Source of the DNA: Streptomyces sp. NBC_01428
Lineage (GTDB): Bacteria; Actinomycetota; Actinomycetes; Streptomycetales; Streptomycetaceae
NCBI RefSeq assembly: GCF_036231965.1
Contig: NZ_CP109499.1
Coordinates: forward strand, 4,588,001-4,652,000
Length of the DNA stretch: 64,000 bases
Direction: 5' to 3'
Positions within the stretch are counted from its first letter, which is position 1; the number at the start of each line of letters is the position of its first letter. Below, piece by piece: positions 41,455 through 50,065 of this stretch. The notes under the pieces are model-generated. The model did no database searches. It had not been told where the DNA came from and saw nothing but the letters and a program-made list of their open reading frames with translations. The translations under genes were made by a program, and so were the position numbers.

Positions 41455-43035
41455 TCAGAGCCCGGCGGCTCCGCTCGTGAGACCTCCGTCGCCGTCGCCG
41501 CCCGGGTCCTCCGACTCCGCCGGCGGAGTCGGAGTGGGCGACGGCGGGTCTTCGGACGGCTCCTCCGTGGCGCTGTGCGTCGGCTTCGTCGGCTTGTCCG
41601 TGGGCTTGTCGGTCGGCTTGTCGGTCGGCTGGTCGGTCTCCGACGGCGTGTCCGAGGGCGTGTAGTCCGGGGTGTCGCCCGTGCCCGTCGAGTTGTCGCC
41701 CGAGGTGTCGTCCGTCGACTGGTCCGTCGTGTCGTCGCTGGGCGTCTGGTCGGAGTCCTTGTCCTTGGTGGAGTGCGTGCTGGTCGGCTTCTCCGACGTG
41801 CCCGTCCCTCCGCCTCCCCCACCACCGGTGTTGTTGAGCGCCAGCGCGACACCCGCCGCGATCGCGATCACGGCGAACACCGCGAGGATCCACAGCTTTC
41901 CGCGGCCGCCGCCCCTGTTGCCGCGCCCCTCGAAGCCGCCGTCGTCACCGCCGCCGTAGGGCGGGATCATCGGCGCCGGGATCTGCGCGGTCCCGGAGTC
42001 GCCGGGGTGCGGCAGCGCGGCCGTCCCCGCGAAGCCGGCCGCGGGAGTGTTCAGGCCGTCGTGCACGGTGACCGGGCCGGTGTTCCAGGTGCCGGTGTGG
42101 CTGCCCTGGTCGTACAGCATCTGGAGCCCGTACTGGACGAGACCGCGCATCTCCTCAGCGGTCTGGAACCGGTCGTCCGGCTCCTTCGCGAGGGCACGCA
42201 TGACGAGCCCGTCGAGCTCCGGCGGCGCCGCGTTCGACACCTGGGACGGCGGCACCGGGGTGTCCTGGACGTGCTGGTAGACCACCGAGAGCGGCGTCTC
42301 GCCGGTGAACGGGGGCCGCAACGCGAGGAGTTCGTACAGCAGGCAGCCGGTCGCGTACAGGTCGGAGCGGTGGTCGACGGCCTTGCCGAGCGCCTGCTCC
42401 GGGGAGAGGTACTGCGGGGTACCCATGACCATGCCGGTCTGGGTCATCGTCGACTGCGCGCCGTGCAGGGCGCGCGCGATGCCGAAGTCCATCACCTTGA
42501 CCGCGCCGGTCTCCGTGATGATCACGTTCGCGGGCTTGATGTCGCGGTGCACGATGCCGTGCTGGTGCGAGTAGGCGAGCGCCTCCAGGACACCGGACAC
42601 GATGATCAGCGCCTGCTCGGGCCCGGGGGCCTCGGCGTTGATCAGCAGGTCGCGGATCGTGTGACCCTCGACGATCTCCATCACGATGTACGGGACGACG
42701 CCGTGGCCGACCACGTCCTCGCCGGAGTCGTACACGGCGACGACGGCGTGGTGGTTGAGCCCCGCGACCGACTGGGCCTCGCGCGTGAAGCGCGCCTTGG
42801 ACACGGGGTCCTCGGCCAGATCGGACCGGAGCAGCTTGACCGCGACGGTCCGCCCGAGGCGCACGTCCTCGGCGGCGAACACCTCGGCCATGCCGCCCCG
42901 GCCGAGTCTGCGTGTCAGCCGATATCGGCCGTCGCCGACCAGCCCGCCGTTACCCCACAACTCGGGCGCATCTGACATACCGCCGCCAGTCGCCTCGGGG
43001 TCGGACGGGCCCTGAGCGCGCTGCTGCTGTGCCAT
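41455..43035 (-). CDS. Transmembrane Ser/Thr protein kinase without PASTA domain
   Basis: 526 residues from ATG 43035 (GAGGA 5 nt upstream). Kinase domain at about 38-300: glycine loop LGRGGMAEVF, Lys in VAVKLL, catalytic HRDIKPANVI, DFGIARAL, activation loop STMTQTGMVMGTPQYLSPEQ. A linker leads to one membrane helix (LWILAVFAVIAIAAGVALAL). The extracellular part of about 125 residues is Thr/Asp/Pro-rich with TDKPTDKPTDKP repeats and no PASTA or other sensor. Probably a wall-spanning, possibly glycosylated stalk (inference). Divergent from the PASTA-bearing kinase at 43338. Confidence 0.93.
   Translation of the reverse strand: MAQQQRAQGPSDPEATGGGMSDAPELWGNGGLVGDGRYRLTRRLGRGGMAEVFAAEDVRLGRTVAVKLLRSDLAEDPVSKARFTREAQSVAGLNHHAVVAVYDSGEDVVGHGVVPYIVMEIVEGHTIRDLLINAEAPGPEQALIIVSGVLEALAYSHQHGIVHRDIKPANVIITETGAVKVMDFGIARALHGAQSTMTQTGMVMGTPQYLSPEQALGKAVDHRSDLYATGCLLYELLALRPPFTGETPLSVVYQHVQDTPVPPSQVSNAAPPELDGLVMRALAKEPDDRFQTAEEMRGLVQYGLQMLYDQGSHTGTWNTGPVTVHDGLNTPAAGFAGTAALPHPGDSGTAQIPAPMIPPYGGGDDGGFEGRGNRGGGRGKLWILAVFAVIAIAAGVALALNNTGGGGGGGTGTSEKPTSTHSTKDKDSDQTPSDDTTDQSTDDTSGDNSTGTGDTPDYTPSDTPSETDQPTDKPTDKPTDKPTKPTHSATEEPSEDPPSPTPTPPAESEDPGGDGDGGLTSGAAGL
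41591..41638 (-). repeat. Tandem 12-bp repeat coding TDKP units
   Basis: Four 12-bp units (plus-strand GGCTTGTCGGTC with minor variants) encode the Thr-Asp-Lys/Gln-Pro repeats of the kinase extracellular tail. Likely length-variable between strains. Confidence 0.75.
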
Positions 43036-43337
43036 CAGTCCTCGCCGTCGTTTCTGCCCGCGGTCTGCGCGGTGGTTGTTACGGTCTCCGTCGGGCCACG
43101 CTACAGGCTCAGCGCAAGGCGTCGGCCCGAGATGAAAGTGAGATGGACGGGCCATCCAACCCGTCCCAGGTCCGTGCGTGCAAATTCTGTGTACCGGCCG
43201 CGCGGCACCTGTAACGCTTCCGCGACGCTTCTTTCGCAGACGGTCACGGAACGGGCACCGCGCTTGACGTGTCAGTGCCCTCGGGCAGACTTGGCCCGGA
43301 ATAAGCCAATCGATCACGGCCGCGGGGGACGCAGAAG
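43036..43337. promoter_or_regulatory. 302-bp divergent promoter region between two kinase genes
   Basis: No gene seen. A housekeeping-type promoter for the plus-strand kinase is visible: TTGACG (43264-43269), 16-bp spacer, CAGACT (43286-43291), giving a leader of about 40 nt. I could not assign a clear promoter on the minus strand. Confidence 0.55.
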
Positions 43338-44954
43338 ATGAGCCAGGACGGCGCACAGGGCCGGTATGCGGGGCGTGCGGTCGCCGGCGGCCGCTACCAG
43401 CTGCGCGATCTGCTCGGCGAGGGCGGCATGGCCTCGGTGCACCTCGCGTACGACTCGGTGCTCGACCGGCAGGTCGCGATCAAGACGCTGCACACCGAGC
43501 TCGGCCGCGAGCAGGCCTTCCGCGAGCGCTTCCGCCGCGAGGCCCAGTCGGTGGCCAAGCTCACCCACACGAACATCGTCTCGGTCTTCGACACCGGCGA
43601 GGACGACCTCGACGGCATGACGACGCCGTACATCGTCATGGAGTACATCGAGGGCAAGCCGCTCGGCTCGGTCCTCGAGGCGGACATCCAGCAGTACGGC
43701 GCGATGCCCGCCGACAAGGCCCTGAAGATCACCGCGGACGTGCTGGCGGCCCTGGAGATCAGCCACGAGATGGGCCTGGTCCACCGGGACATCAAGCCGG
43801 GCAACGTGATGATGACCAAGCGCAACGTCGTGAAGGTCATGGACTTCGGCATCGCCCGCGCCATGCAGTCCGGCGTCACCTCCATGACCCAGACCGGCAT
43901 GGTCGTCGGCACCCCGCAGTACCTCTCCCCCGAGCAGGCGCTGGGCCGGGGCGTCGACGCCCGGTCCGACCTGTACTCGGTGGGCATCATGCTGTTCCAG
44001 CTGGTGACCGGACGCCTGCCGTTCGAGGCGGACTCCCCGCTGGCCATCGCGTACGCGCACGTCCAGGAGGAGCCGGTCGCGCCCTCCTCGGTGAACCGCT
44101 CGCTGCCCCCCGGGGTGGACGCGCTGGTCGCCCGCGCGCTGAAGAAGAACCCGAACGAGCGTTTCCCGAGCGCCGAGGCCATGCGCGACGAGTGCATGCG
44201 GGTCGCCCAGTCCTTCCACGCCGCCCCGCCGAGCATCGTGCCGGGCGCCCAGACGCCGAGCGGCGCGGGCGTCGCCTCCGCCGTCTTCCCGCCCGTCGAC
44301 CAGGGCACCCCGGCCCCGGGCCCCGTCCAGACCCCGTACCAGCCGGGCCCGTACGGCACACCCGCCCCCGCCTACGGCTACCCGCAGCAGGGCGGCTACC
44401 AGACGCCGGCGCAGCAGACCTCCGCCTACGCCCCGCAGCACGGCACGTCGACCCCGCCGCCGTACCACCTCAGCCCGCAGCACCCGACGCCCGGTTCGGG
44501 CGGCGGGAAGAGCAACAGGGGTGTGGTGATCGGCGCGATCGTCGTCTCCCTCATCGCGATCGGCGGCCTGATCACCGCGCTCGTCCTGAACGGCGGCGGC
44601 AGCGGCGACGACACCAAGGGCGGCGATGACACCACGAGCGCTTCGCCCTCCGTGGTGAGCGGCCACAAGGGTCCGGACACGTCGAAGACCGTCGACACCG
44701 ACGTGTGCACGGACGCGCAGGAGTCCTACAACGACCCGGACAAGATCCAGGTCCCGGACTTCCAGTTCAAGAACCTCACCTCGGTGAAGTCCTGCTTCCA
44801 GGCGGCCGGCTGGCAGATGAAGGTCACCCGCGTCGACGAGAACACCTACGGCGAGGACACGATCATGGATCAGTTCCCGTCATCGGGCACGGACGTCGAC
44901 CCCAAGAAGATGCCGGAGATCGAGCTCAAGGTGTCGTCGGGCGACCCCTCCTGA
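43338..44954 (+). CDS. PASTA-containing Ser/Thr protein kinase
   Basis: 538 residues from ATG 43338. Kinase domain at about 20-285 (LLGEGGMASVH, VAIKTL, HRDIKPGNVM, DFGIARAM, TSMTQTGMVVGTPQYLSPEQ). A Pro/Gln/Tyr-rich cytoplasmic linker precedes one membrane helix (GVVIGAIVVSLIAIGGLITALVL). The extracellular domain contains a single PASTA-like unit (VPDFQFKNLTSVKSCFQAAG and following), which in the PknB family senses muropeptides or lipid II. PknB has four PASTA units and is encoded in the division cluster, so this is a paralogue, possibly partnered with the divergent kinase. Confidence 0.92.
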   Translation: MSQDGAQGRYAGRAVAGGRYQLRDLLGEGGMASVHLAYDSVLDRQVAIKTLHTELGREQAFRERFRREAQSVAKLTHTNIVSVFDTGEDDLDGMTTPYIVMEYIEGKPLGSVLEADIQQYGAMPADKALKITADVLAALEISHEMGLVHRDIKPGNVMMTKRNVVKVMDFGIARAMQSGVTSMTQTGMVVGTPQYLSPEQALGRGVDARSDLYSVGIMLFQLVTGRLPFEADSPLAIAYAHVQEEPVAPSSVNRSLPPGVDALVARALKKNPNERFPSAEAMRDECMRVAQSFHAAPPSIVPGAQTPSGAGVASAVFPPVDQGTPAPGPVQTPYQPGPYGTPAPAYGYPQQGGYQTPAQQTSAYAPQHGTSTPPPYHLSPQHPTPGSGGGKSNRGVVIGAIVVSLIAIGGLITALVLNGGGSGDDTKGGDDTTSASPSVVSGHKGPDTSKTVDTDVCTDAQESYNDPDKIQVPDFQFKNLTSVKSCFQAAGWQMKVTRVDENTYGEDTIMDQFPSSGTDVDPKKMPEIELKVSSGDPS

Positions 44955-44980
44955 GGCACCCCGCACCCGCACCGACGTGA

Positions 44981-45010
44981 ACGGGCCCGGCACTTCGGTG
45001 CCGGGCCCGT
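44981..45010. terminator. Terminator with UUCG tetraloop
   Basis: ACGGGCCCGGCAC/GTGCCGGGCCCGT 13-bp stem closed by TTCG, between convergent kinase and bpa genes. Confidence 0.88.
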
Positions 45011-45068
45011 CCCGTTCGGGGTGACGTGGGCGGATCAGGTGTCCGGGAGGACCCGGTGATCCGTGGGG

Positions 45069-45611
45069 CTACAGGTACGGGCCGCCCGAGCGGCCCCCCG
45101 TCCGGGGATCCTCGTCGCCCTCCGCCCCGCCGACACCCGGCGGGAGCGCACGGCGCATCTGCTCCAGTTGTGCCCTCGCCGCCATCTGCTGGGCGAAGAG
45201 GGTCGTCTGGATCCCGTGGAAGAGTCCCTCGAGCCAGCCCACCAACTGGGCCTGCGCGATCCGCAGTTCCGCGTCGCTGGGCGTCGTCTCGTCGGCGAAG
45301 GGCAGGGAGAGCCGCTCCAGTTCGTCGACGAGCTCGGGGGCCAGCCCGTCCTCCAGCTCCTTCACGGAACTGGCGTGGATCTCCTTGAGCCGGGCCCTGC
45401 TCGCCTCGTCCAGAGGCGCCGCGCGCACCTCCTCCAGCAGCTGCTTGATCATGCTGCCGATACGCATCACCTTGGCGGGCTGTTCCACCATCTCCGTGAC
45501 CGGGACCTCGCGGGAGTCCTCGTCTCCGGTGCCACCGAGAGCCATACCGTCCTGGCCGACAACCAGGATCTGAGGGTTCTCCGGCGACCTTTCGTTCCTC
45601 GGCATCTCCAT
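45069..45611 (-). CDS. bpa: Bacterial proteasome activator Bpa/PafE
   Basis: 180 residues from ATG 45611; GTG 45629 also has a possible RBS. The core LVEQPAKVMRIG-type segment (MVEQPAKVMRIGSMIKQLLE), VRAAPLDEASRARLKEIHAS, SDAELRIAQAQLVGWLEGLF and HGIQTTLFAQQMAARAQLEQ are nearly identical to mycobacterial Rv3780. Bpa forms a dodecameric ring that docks on the 20S proteasome through a C-terminal GQYL-type tail and opens it without ATP. Here the tail ends GGPYL, keeping the Tyr-Leu. This implies the organism has a 20S proteasome, encoded elsewhere. Confidence 0.93.
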   Translation of the reverse strand: MEMPRNERSPENPQILVVGQDGMALGGTGDEDSREVPVTEMVEQPAKVMRIGSMIKQLLEEVRAAPLDEASRARLKEIHASSVKELEDGLAPELVDELERLSLPFADETTPSDAELRIAQAQLVGWLEGLFHGIQTTLFAQQMAARAQLEQMRRALPPGVGGAEGDEDPRTGGRSGGPYL

Positions 45612-45840
45612 GCCGCCATTCTCTCGCACCCGTGCACTCCATCACGGTGGCGCCCCCTCCACACGGTGATCCACGAGGTACGGGGGCGGCCGTTCGCCGT
45701 CCGGTGCCCCGCAGACGGTCGGCGGGCGCTCACCGAGCGCCACTTTCCGCCGGGATGCCGGGAACGATCCCTCATGTGAGGCTTGTCCCGTCGATCACGG
45801 CACTCGTCGTGGCGAACCGCACCGGGAGGGGGTCACCGGC

Positions 45841-46332
45841 GTGACTCCATGGCTCCGCATCCTGCCCACGGCCGGGCTGCTCGCTGCCGCCCTGCTGTGC
45901 GGCACCGGCCCCGCGGCGAACGCCGCCCCGCCGGCCGCCGGGATCCTCGCGTCCACCGGGTCCCTCGGACAGCCCGGACCGGGCGCCCCCGAGCCCGGAC
46001 GGGCCATTCCTACGCCGGACGCCTCGGGCGCCGGGAGCCTCGCGGGCGAGGGCCGGGTGCGACCGGGACGCCCCGACGAGGACTCACCCGACCCCGAGGA
46101 CTCGGACTCGGACTCCGGCACGGACATCGGCAGCGACATCGGCTCCGGGCTCAGCCAGGTGGGTGACGTTCCCGAGGCGCGGGACGACCCGGCTCCCGTG
46201 CAGCAGAGCGTCGTGAGCCCCGGGTCCACCACCGAGCCGGTCTGGCAGGTACTGCCGCTGGGCGGCGGCCTGATCCTCGTGGGCCTCGGGCTGGGCCTCG
46301 CCTTCGTGGGCCTGCGCGTCCGCCGCGGCTGA
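45841..46332 (+). CDS. Exported Asp/Pro-rich protein with C-terminal membrane helix
   Basis: 163 residues from GTG 45841 (GGGAGGGG upstream). A signal peptide (ILPTAGLLAAALLCGTGPAA) is followed by about 100 low-complexity residues rich in Pro, Gly, Asp and Ser (DEDSPDPEDSDSDSGTDIGS). A C-terminal helix (LPLGGGLILVGLGLGLAFVG) ends in basic RVRRG. The layout is that of a cell-wall-spanning stalk anchored at its C-terminus. No LPXTG motif is present. I recognise no family. It is divergent from bpa and convergent with the quinone reductase. Confidence 0.75.
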   Translation: MTPWLRILPTAGLLAAALLCGTGPAANAAPPAAGILASTGSLGQPGPGAPEPGRAIPTPDASGAGSLAGEGRVRPGRPDEDSPDPEDSDSDSGTDIGSDIGSGLSQVGDVPEARDDPAPVQQSVVSPGSTTEPVWQVLPLGGGLILVGLGLGLAFVGLRVRRG

Positions 46333-46375
46333 GGCACACCGCGAGGGACACGGTGCGCCTCGAAGCCGCGTGGGC

Positions 46376-47362
46376 TCAGCTCTGCGGTGCGACCAGCAGG
46401 ACCTTGCCGATGTGGCCGCTCTCCTCCAGCACCCGGTGCGCCGCGCCCGCCTCGCTCATCGGCAGCTCACGGTCCACGACAGGCCGGACGTGACCGCCGT
46501 CGATCAGCGGCCACACGTGCTCGCGTACGGCCGCCACGATGGCCGTCTTCTCACTGAGCGGCCGGGCCCGCAGCGAGGTGGCGCTGACGGCGGCGCGCTT
46601 GTTCAGGAGGGTGGCGATGTTCAGTTCGCCCTTGACCCCGCCCTGCATGCCGATGATGGCGAGCCGTCCGTTCACCGCGAGGGCGCGCACGTTCCGGTCG
46701 AGGTACTTGGCACCCATGTTGTCGAGGATGACGTCGGCGCCCGCCCCGTCGGTGGCCCGCTCGATCTCCTCGACGAAGTCCTGCTCGCGGTAGTTGATCA
46801 GGATGTCCGCGCCCAGCTCGGCACAGAGGTCGAGCTTCTCCTTCGTTCCGGCCGTGACGGCGACCTTCGCGCCGACGGCCTTGGCCAGCTGGATGGCCAT
46901 GGTGCCGATGCCGCTGGATCCGCCGTGCACGAGCAGCGTCTCGCCGGGGAGCAGGTGGGAGACCATGAAGACGTTCGACCAGACGGTGCACGTCACCTCG
47001 GGCAGCGCAGCCGCCTGCAACAGGTTCAGGCCCTTGGGGACGGGCAGCAGCTGCCCCGCCGGAACGGCGACCTTCTGGGCGTATCCGCCGCCGCCGAGCA
47101 GCGCGCACACCTCGTCGCCGACGGCCCAGCCGGAGACCCCGGTGCCGACCTGGACGACGCGGCCCGAGCATTCGAGGCCGGGGTAGGCGGAGGCTCCGGG
47201 CGGCGGGTTGTACATGCCCTGCCGCTGCAGCAGATCGGCACGGTTGACGGCGCTGGCCACCACCTCGACCAGCACTTCGCCCTCGCCCGCCACCGGATCG
47301 GGGACCTCGTCCCACACCAGCGCCTCGGGCCCACCAGGTTCAGGAATCGTGATCGCGTACAT
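46376..47362 (-). CDS. NAD(P)H:quinone oxidoreductase (QOR/MDR family)
   Basis: 328 residues from ATG 47362. Zinc-independent medium-chain reductase: SAVNRADLLQRQGMYNPPPG at the N-terminus, nucleotide fold with LVHGGSSGIGTMAIQLAKAV, and GKVLLVAP-like C-terminus (HIGKVLLVAPQS). The classical zinc ligands of alcohol dehydrogenases are absent. It belongs to the PIG3/quinone oxidoreductase branch. The start may be leaderless (minus-strand TAGCGT at 47370-47375, 7-nt gap). The K+ channel gene upstream ends 31 bp before, so read-through is also possible. Confidence 0.92.
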   Translation of the reverse strand: MYAITIPEPGGPEALVWDEVPDPVAGEGEVLVEVVASAVNRADLLQRQGMYNPPPGASAYPGLECSGRVVQVGTGVSGWAVGDEVCALLGGGGYAQKVAVPAGQLLPVPKGLNLLQAAALPEVTCTVWSNVFMVSHLLPGETLLVHGGSSGIGTMAIQLAKAVGAKVAVTAGTKEKLDLCAELGADILINYREQDFVEEIERATDGAGADVILDNMGAKYLDRNVRALAVNGRLAIIGMQGGVKGELNIATLLNKRAAVSATSLRARPLSEKTAIVAAVREHVWPLIDGGHVRPVVDRELPMSEAGAAHRVLEESGHIGKVLLVAPQS

Positions 47363-47393
47363 GAGGACGACGCTACTCCTGGGGGGTGGCTCC

Positions 47394-48500
47394 CTAGTCC
47401 TGCGGGCGGATCCGGTTCCCGGGTGTCACCTGGGTGCCCGGCGTGACCCGCGCGATCGTGATGAGCCGGTCCGTCAACTGGAGGGTGCCGACGGCCGGAT
47501 CGTCGTACCCGAGGACGCGATGCCCCCGGACGACGCTGACCACCAGGTCGGGAGTCTCCCGCACCCCCTTGCCCACCTCGGCCTTTATGACGGGACGCTC
47601 GACCATGTCGAGCCCGCTGCCCTGATGGATCAGGTCCTCCATCACCATGCCGGCGGCGGGGCTGAGCACGGAGAGGCCGAGCAGGCGTCCGGCCGCGCTG
47701 GCACTGGTGATGACCGCGTCGGCGCCGGACTGTTTGAGCAGGGGCGCGTTCTCCTCCTCGCGCACGGCGGCGACGATCTTCGCCCCACGGTTGAGCTGCC
47801 GGGCCGTCAGGGTCACGAGCACGGCCGTGTCGTCGCGCTGCGTGGCGATGATGATCTGTCGTGCCCGGTGCAGCTCGGCGCGCATCAGGACATCGCTGCG
47901 GGTGGCATCACCGATCACACCCGCGTAGCCCTCGGCGGTCGCCGCGTCGACCACCCGGGGACTCGGGTCGACGACCACGACCTGCTCCTTCTTCAGCCCG
48001 GTCGCGCACACGGTCTCGACGGCCGACCGGCCCTTGGTCCCGAAGCCGACAACGACGGTGTGATCTCTCAAGGCCGCCCTCCAGCGGTTCAGGCGCCATT
48101 CCTCACGGGTGCGTTCCGTGAGGACCTCCAGCGTGGTGCCGACCAGGATGATCAGGAACAGCACCCGCAGCGGCGTGATGAGCAGGATGTTGATGAGACG
48201 GGCGCCGTCGCTGGTCGGGGTGACGTCGCCGTAGCCGGTGGTCGAGAGGGTCACCGTCGCGTAGTAGAAGGAGTCGAGCAGGTCGACGCTTCCGTCCGAG
48301 TTGTCGGTGTATCCGGCGCGGTCGAACCAGACGATCAGCGCGGTGGCGACCAGCACCAGCAAGGCCATCGCCAGCCGCTTGGCGACCTGCCGGATCGGAC
48401 GCTCGACGACCTTCCGCGGCAGCTTCACCTGGTGGGTCACGAGATGCTCGTCCGCCTGGCGGGCGATCGCATCATGGCCCGGAAGTTTCACGTGAAACAC
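47394..48500 (-). CDS. Two-helix potassium channel with RCK (TrkA-N) domain
   Basis: 368 residues if started at GTG 48500; GTG 48491 has better RBS spacing (GGGG 10 nt upstream). Two membrane helices flank a pore loop with the K+ selectivity filter TTGYGD (SFYYATVTLSTTGYGDVTP). The cytosolic RCK domain begins TVVVGFGTKGRSAVETV with a Rossmann fold, followed by a TrkA-C-like part. It resembles MthK/Kch channels gated by ligands. The parS palindrome at 48485-48498 lies within the first codons (encoding FHVK), so coding and ParB binding constrain the same bases. Confidence 0.92.
   Translation of the reverse strand: MFHVKLPGHDAIARQADEHLVTHQVKLPRKVVERPIRQVAKRLAMALLVLVATALIVWFDRAGYTDNSDGSVDLLDSFYYATVTLSTTGYGDVTPTSDGARLINILLITPLRVLFLIILVGTTLEVLTERTREEWRLNRWRAALRDHTVVVGFGTKGRSAVETVCATGLKKEQVVVVDPSPRVVDAATAEGYAGVIGDATRSDVLMRAELHRARQIIIATQRDDTAVLVTLTARQLNRGAKIVAAVREEENAPLLKQSGADAVITSASAAGRLLGLSVLSPAAGMVMEDLIHQGSGLDMVERPVIKAEVGKGVRETPDLVVSVVRGHRVLGYDDPAVGTLQLTDRLITIARVTPGTQVTPGNRIRPQD
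48485..48498. other. parS: parS site (ParB-binding palindrome) inside gene start
   Basis: GTTTCACGTGAAAC, identical to the copy at 18968-18981, 29.5 kb away. It overlaps codons 1-6 of the K+ channel gene. Confidence 0.92.
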
Positions 48501-48613
48501 ACCCCGTTCGGATTCATGCCGCTCCCACCCCGGACGTCACGCCGCCCCTGCACCGCCGTCACCCCGGTACCACCGTCGTCCCGCTGCCGCTTCGGTCCCT
48601 GCCCGGCCCCATC

Positions 48614-50065
48614 TCAGACGAAGCACGCGTCGATCCCCGCGGACGCCCACGGCAGGTCGACGAGTTCCAGCTCCTGACCCGCCCGCGCGCCGTCCGGCGG
48701 TACGACGGCGAGGGCGTCGGACGCGGCGATGCCCCGCAGCATCGCCGGGCCGTTGTAGTGCAGCGGCACGGCACGCTCGCCGCGCAACGAGACGGGGACG
48801 AGCCGGGTGTCGTACGGATGCCCCTGCACGGCCTCCCTGCAGGGCATCGTGTACGGCTCCGGGGCCGCGCGTCCGGCCAGCGTGCGCAGCAGCGGCTCGG
48901 CGAGCGTCAGGAGGCCGGAGACGGCCGCGAGCGGGTTGCCGGGCAGGCCGACGAGGTGCCGGCCCTCCTCGATGCGGGCCAGCAGCATCGGATGCCCCGG
49001 CCGCACCTTGACGCCGTCGACCAGCAGTTCGGCGCCGAGCCTGCGCAGTATCGGGTGGACATGGTCGACGGGGCCGGAGGCGGTGCCCCCGGTGGTGACG
49101 ATCAGGTCGGCCCGGGAGCCGGTGATCGCCTTGTGCAGGGCCGCGGCGTCGTCGCCGAGACGGCGCACGGCGACGACCTCGGCGCCGAGCGCCCGCAGCC
49201 ACGGCGGCAGCATCGGGCCGAGCGCGTCCCGGATGAGGCCTTCGCGAGGCAGTCCCTCGGTGAGCAACTCGTCCCCGAGGACGAGTACGTCGACGCGGGG
49301 GCGGGGGATCACGGTGAGGGTGTCGTAGCCGGCCGCGGCGGCGAGGCCGAGCGCGGCAGGGGTCACCAGGGTGCCGAGCGGCAGCAGTTGGTCTCCGCTG
49401 CGGCACTCCTGGCCGCGGGGGCGGATGTCCTGGCCGTGCGCCACGTCCAGGGTTCCGGCCTGCCGGGCGGGGCCGTGGCCCTGTGCGTGACGGGCGTGCA
49501 GGCGTCCCTTGTCGTCGAGCCGTCCGTGCTCGCTGCGCAGGACGGCGGTCGCGTCGCGCGGAACGCGGGCGCCGGTCGCGATGCGGACGGCCTCGCCGTC
49601 GGTGAGCCGCTCGGGTGCCGCGTTTCCGGCGAGCACCCCGTCGCCCCGCACCTCCCAGGGGCCGGGGCCCGCGACGGCCCAGCCGTCCATCGCCGAGGTG
49701 TCGAAGGAGGGAAGGTCGGTGAGCGCTGTCAGCGGCGCGGCGAGGACGAGGCCGAGGGCCGCGTCGAGGGGGACGGAGACCGGGGCCCGGCGCGGTGCGG
49801 ACCGGGCGGCCCGCTCGGCGACGACGCGCGCCTCGGGCCAGGGGGTGGCCTTGTGCTGGGCCTGCTTGTCGGGGGTGCCTTGCTGCGCTCCGCTACCCGG
49901 GGCCGGGGCGCGATCGCCTCCGCGGGGTGCCCCCGCGGGGACGTCCCCGGCGCGGAGCTGTTCGGCGGACGGGCGCGGTCCGGGGTTCTTGACCAGGGCG
50001 AGCGCCTCCTCGACGTCGAACTCGTCGGCGTCCTGGCCGTCCCGGGTGGAGCGGGCGGCGGTCAT
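48614..50065 (-). CDS. moeA: Molybdopterin molybdotransferase MoeA
   Basis: 483 residues from ATG 50065. It inserts molybdate into adenylylated molybdopterin. Motifs: PSFDTSAMDGWAVAG, RIATGARVPRDATAVLRSEH, VLVLGDELLTEG, LIVTTGGTASGPVDHVHPIL and VGLPGNPLAAVSGLLTLAEP. Domain IV closes the protein. It has an unusual N-terminal extension of about 85 residues (low-complexity Ala/Gly/Pro/Gln) before the MoeA core. Its ATG overlaps the stop of the MobA-like gene (ATGA at 50062-50065), forming a coupled two-gene operon for molybdenum cofactor maturation. Confidence 0.94.
   Translation of the reverse strand: MTAARSTRDGQDADEFDVEEALALVKNPGPRPSAEQLRAGDVPAGAPRGGDRAPAPGSGAQQGTPDKQAQHKATPWPEARVVAERAARSAPRRAPVSVPLDAALGLVLAAPLTALTDLPSFDTSAMDGWAVAGPGPWEVRGDGVLAGNAAPERLTDGEAVRIATGARVPRDATAVLRSEHGRLDDKGRLHARHAQGHGPARQAGTLDVAHGQDIRPRGQECRSGDQLLPLGTLVTPAALGLAAAAGYDTLTVIPRPRVDVLVLGDELLTEGLPREGLIRDALGPMLPPWLRALGAEVVAVRRLGDDAAALHKAITGSRADLIVTTGGTASGPVDHVHPILRRLGAELLVDGVKVRPGHPMLLARIEEGRHLVGLPGNPLAAVSGLLTLAEPLLRTLAGRAAPEPYTMPCREAVQGHPYDTRLVPVSLRGERAVPLHYNGPAMLRGIAASDALAVVPPDGARAGQELELVDLPWASAGIDACFV

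Noticed and set aside
41591..41638. 12-bp tandem repeat considered as a plasmid-type iteron
   Set aside because: It lies in frame in the kinase tail and encodes TDKP units; no replication gene is nearby.
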